DNA of 6,319 nt from an uncultured Collinsella sp. GTDB taxonomy: Bacteria > Actinomycetota > Coriobacteriia > Coriobacteriales > Coriobacteriaceae. Where the stretch lies: NCBI GenBank assembly GCA_900555585.1, contig USLT01000042.1:1-6319 (forward strand). Direction: 5' to 3'. This document shows, piece after piece, positions 5,159 to 6,319 of this stretch; position 1 is the first letter of the stretch; every line of letters begins with the position of its first letter. The notes below the pieces were generated by a model. The model saw nothing but the letters and a program-made list of their open reading frames with translations, did not search any database and was not told the origin of the DNA. The position numbers were made by a program, and so were the translations under genes.

Positions 5159-6319
5159 TATACGTAGAAGAGGATGTCGTCGTAGGTCGGGACGGGCCAG
5201 TAGTCGGCGGCCACGATCTCCTCCATCGCATCGACGGCGGCTCGGAGCTCGGCCATCGCGGGAGCGACCTCATGGGCGTAGACCTCGGCCTGCGCCTGGC
5301 CGTCCGCGATGGATTCGGCCTTGCCATGGAGCTCGTCCAGCTTGGCGATGGACATGTTGATCGCGGTGATGCCCTCGCACAGCTCGTTCAGCGTCGCCTG
5401 CTCGAAGGCCATGGCGGCCTCGGCGCCGGCGGCGCGGATGGTCTCGAGTCCCTTGGCGACCTTCGTGGCGTACGCGGTGATCACCGGGCGGTAGGTGCGG
5501 CGCGCCTCGCGCACCATCGTGGTCGCCTCGATATTCATCAGCTTGTTGTACTTCTCGAGCTTGACCTCGTAGCGGCAGACCGCCTCCGCCTCGGTGAGCA
5601 CGCCCATCTCGGAGAAGAGCGCGAGGTTCTTGGGGGCCACGAAGCGCGGGAGCGCCTCGGCGGTCGTCGGCAGGTTGAACAGGCCGCGCGCCGCCGCCTC
5701 CTCATGCCACGCGTCGGAATAGCCGTCGCCGGAGAACAGGATGCGGCGATGCTCGCGCAGGTGCTCGGCGCAATAGGCCAGGGCGGCGTCGGCGAACTCG
5801 TCTGCCGGCGTGCCCTCGAGCGCGTCGGCGAAGTCGCGCAGCGCCTGCGCGACGGCGGTGTCCAGCACCATGTTCGCATCGGAGACGTTGGCCTCTGAGC
5901 CCACGGCGCGGAACTCGAACTTGTTGTTGGTGAAGGCGAACGGGCTCGTGCGGTTGCGGTCCGTGTTGTCCTGCTCGAGGTTGGGCAGGACCACGGCGCC
6001 GAGGTCGAGCGTGTCGGTCGTCGCGTGGACGGACGCCTCGCCGTCCATGATCATCTCCACGACCTCGGTGAGCTGGTCGCCCAGGAAGATGGAGATGATG
6101 GCCGGAGGAGCCTCGCCCGCGCCCAGGCGATGGTCGTTGCCGCAGCTCGCGACGCTCGCGCGCAGAAGGTCCTGGTATTTGTCGACGGCCTCGATGACCG
6201 CGGTGAGGAACACGATGAACTGCAGGTTCTCCTCGGGCGTGTCGCCGGGCTCCAACAGGTTCTCGTCAGCGGTGCCGAGGGACCAGTTGTTGTGCTTGCC
6301 CGAGCCGTTGATGCCGTCG
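5158..6319 (-). CDS. glnN: Type III glutamine synthetase, C-terminal half (runs off right edge)
   Basis: The 386 visible residues are the C-terminal half of a GSIII glutamine synthetase (family length about 700), which makes glutamine from glutamate, ammonia and ATP in the cytoplasm. The frame is open to the right edge, so the start is outside the window. Visible catalytic-domain motifs are NGSGKHNNWS (fragment residues 4-13, the glutamate and metal-binding loop), GNDHRLGAGEAPPA (60-73; most members have GANEAPPA) and NRTSPFAFTNNKFEFR (122-137), which carries the ATP and phosphate-binding arginines. The end, YWPVPTYDDILFYV, matches the WP-x-PTY-x-D-x-LF close of the GSIII-specific C-terminal domain. 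This family differs from GlnA type I and lacks the adenylylation site. Next downstream on the same strand is tRNA-Glu, which has its own promoter. The symbol glnN is the usual name for GSIII genes; some annotations use glnA. Confidence 0.95.
   Translation of the reverse strand, partial: DGINGSGKHNNWSLGTADENLLEPGDTPEENLQFIVFLTAVIEAVDKYQDLLRASVASCGNDHRLGAGEAPPAIISIFLGDQLTEVVEMIMDGEASVHATTDTLDLGAVVLPNLEQDNTDRNRTSPFAFTNNKFEFRAVGSEANVSDANMVLDTAVAQALRDFADALEGTPADEFADAALAYCAEHLREHRRILFSGDGYSDAWHEEAAARGLFNLPTTAEALPRFVAPKNLALFSEMGVLTEAEAVCRYEVKLEKYNKLMNIEATTMVREARRTYRPVITAYATKVAKGLETIRAAGAEAAMAFEQATLNELCEGITAINMSIAKLDELHGKAESIADGQAQAEVYAHEVAPAMAELRAAVDAMEEIVAADYWPVPTYDDILFYV

Noticed and set aside
5062..5898. 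A 278-codon plus-strand frame opposite glutamine synthetase
   Set aside because: It begins inside the tRNA-Glu gene and runs antisense through conserved glutamine synthetase coding sequence; it is a shadow.

Overview
The window is a GC-rich bacterial chromosomal segment. It has strong GGAGG-type ribosome binding sites, two genes that start with TTG, and a gene set (iron-dependent alcohol dehydrogenase, membrane-anchored NusG-II protein, IorA-like iron-sulfur protein, BioY, type III glutamine synthetase). Together these suggest an anaerobic, high-GC Gram-positive, most plausibly Coriobacteriia (the Olsenella/Collinsella/Eggerthella group). The lineage is inferred from gene content and base composition; there is no marker gene to prove it.

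Layout. Bases 1-257 (minus) hold the N-terminal end of an iron-containing alcohol dehydrogenase. Its start faces a 213-base regulatory gap (258-470) with several inverted repeats. Rightward from there run five plus-strand genes: a small NusG domain II protein (471-881); two tandem, translationally coupled, diverged paralogs of unknown function with predicted alpha-helical repeat character (940-1998 and 1998-3011); a SlyD-like FKBP prolyl isomerase (3113-3580); and an IorA-like protein with a degenerate thiamine-pyrophosphate domain and two [4Fe-4S] motifs (3573-4350), whose reading frame is broken near 3831-3852. The last of these meets bioY (minus, 4347-4889) tail to tail, both genes stopping inside a single CTAG. 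Further right on the minus strand are a tRNA-Glu(UUC) with its own promoter and intrinsic terminator (4950-5109), and the C-terminal half of a type III glutamine synthetase running off the right edge (5158-6319).

How it fits together. The plus-strand genes probably form two or three short transcription units: nusG-II alone or with the paralog pair, then the FKBP plus IorA-like pair, which overlap by 8 bases. Two gaps in this stretch carry the same GGGTACRCT motif about 40 bases before a start codon, which looks like a shared promoter element. The minus-strand block is ordinary housekeeping: nitrogen assimilation, a tRNA and biotin uptake.

I see no mobile element, CRISPR array, phage gene or clear new defence or biosynthetic system. 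The items most worth a second look are the frame-broken IorA-like gene with missing catalytic motifs, the tandem paralog pair of unknown function, and the operator-like repeats in front of the alcohol dehydrogenase.
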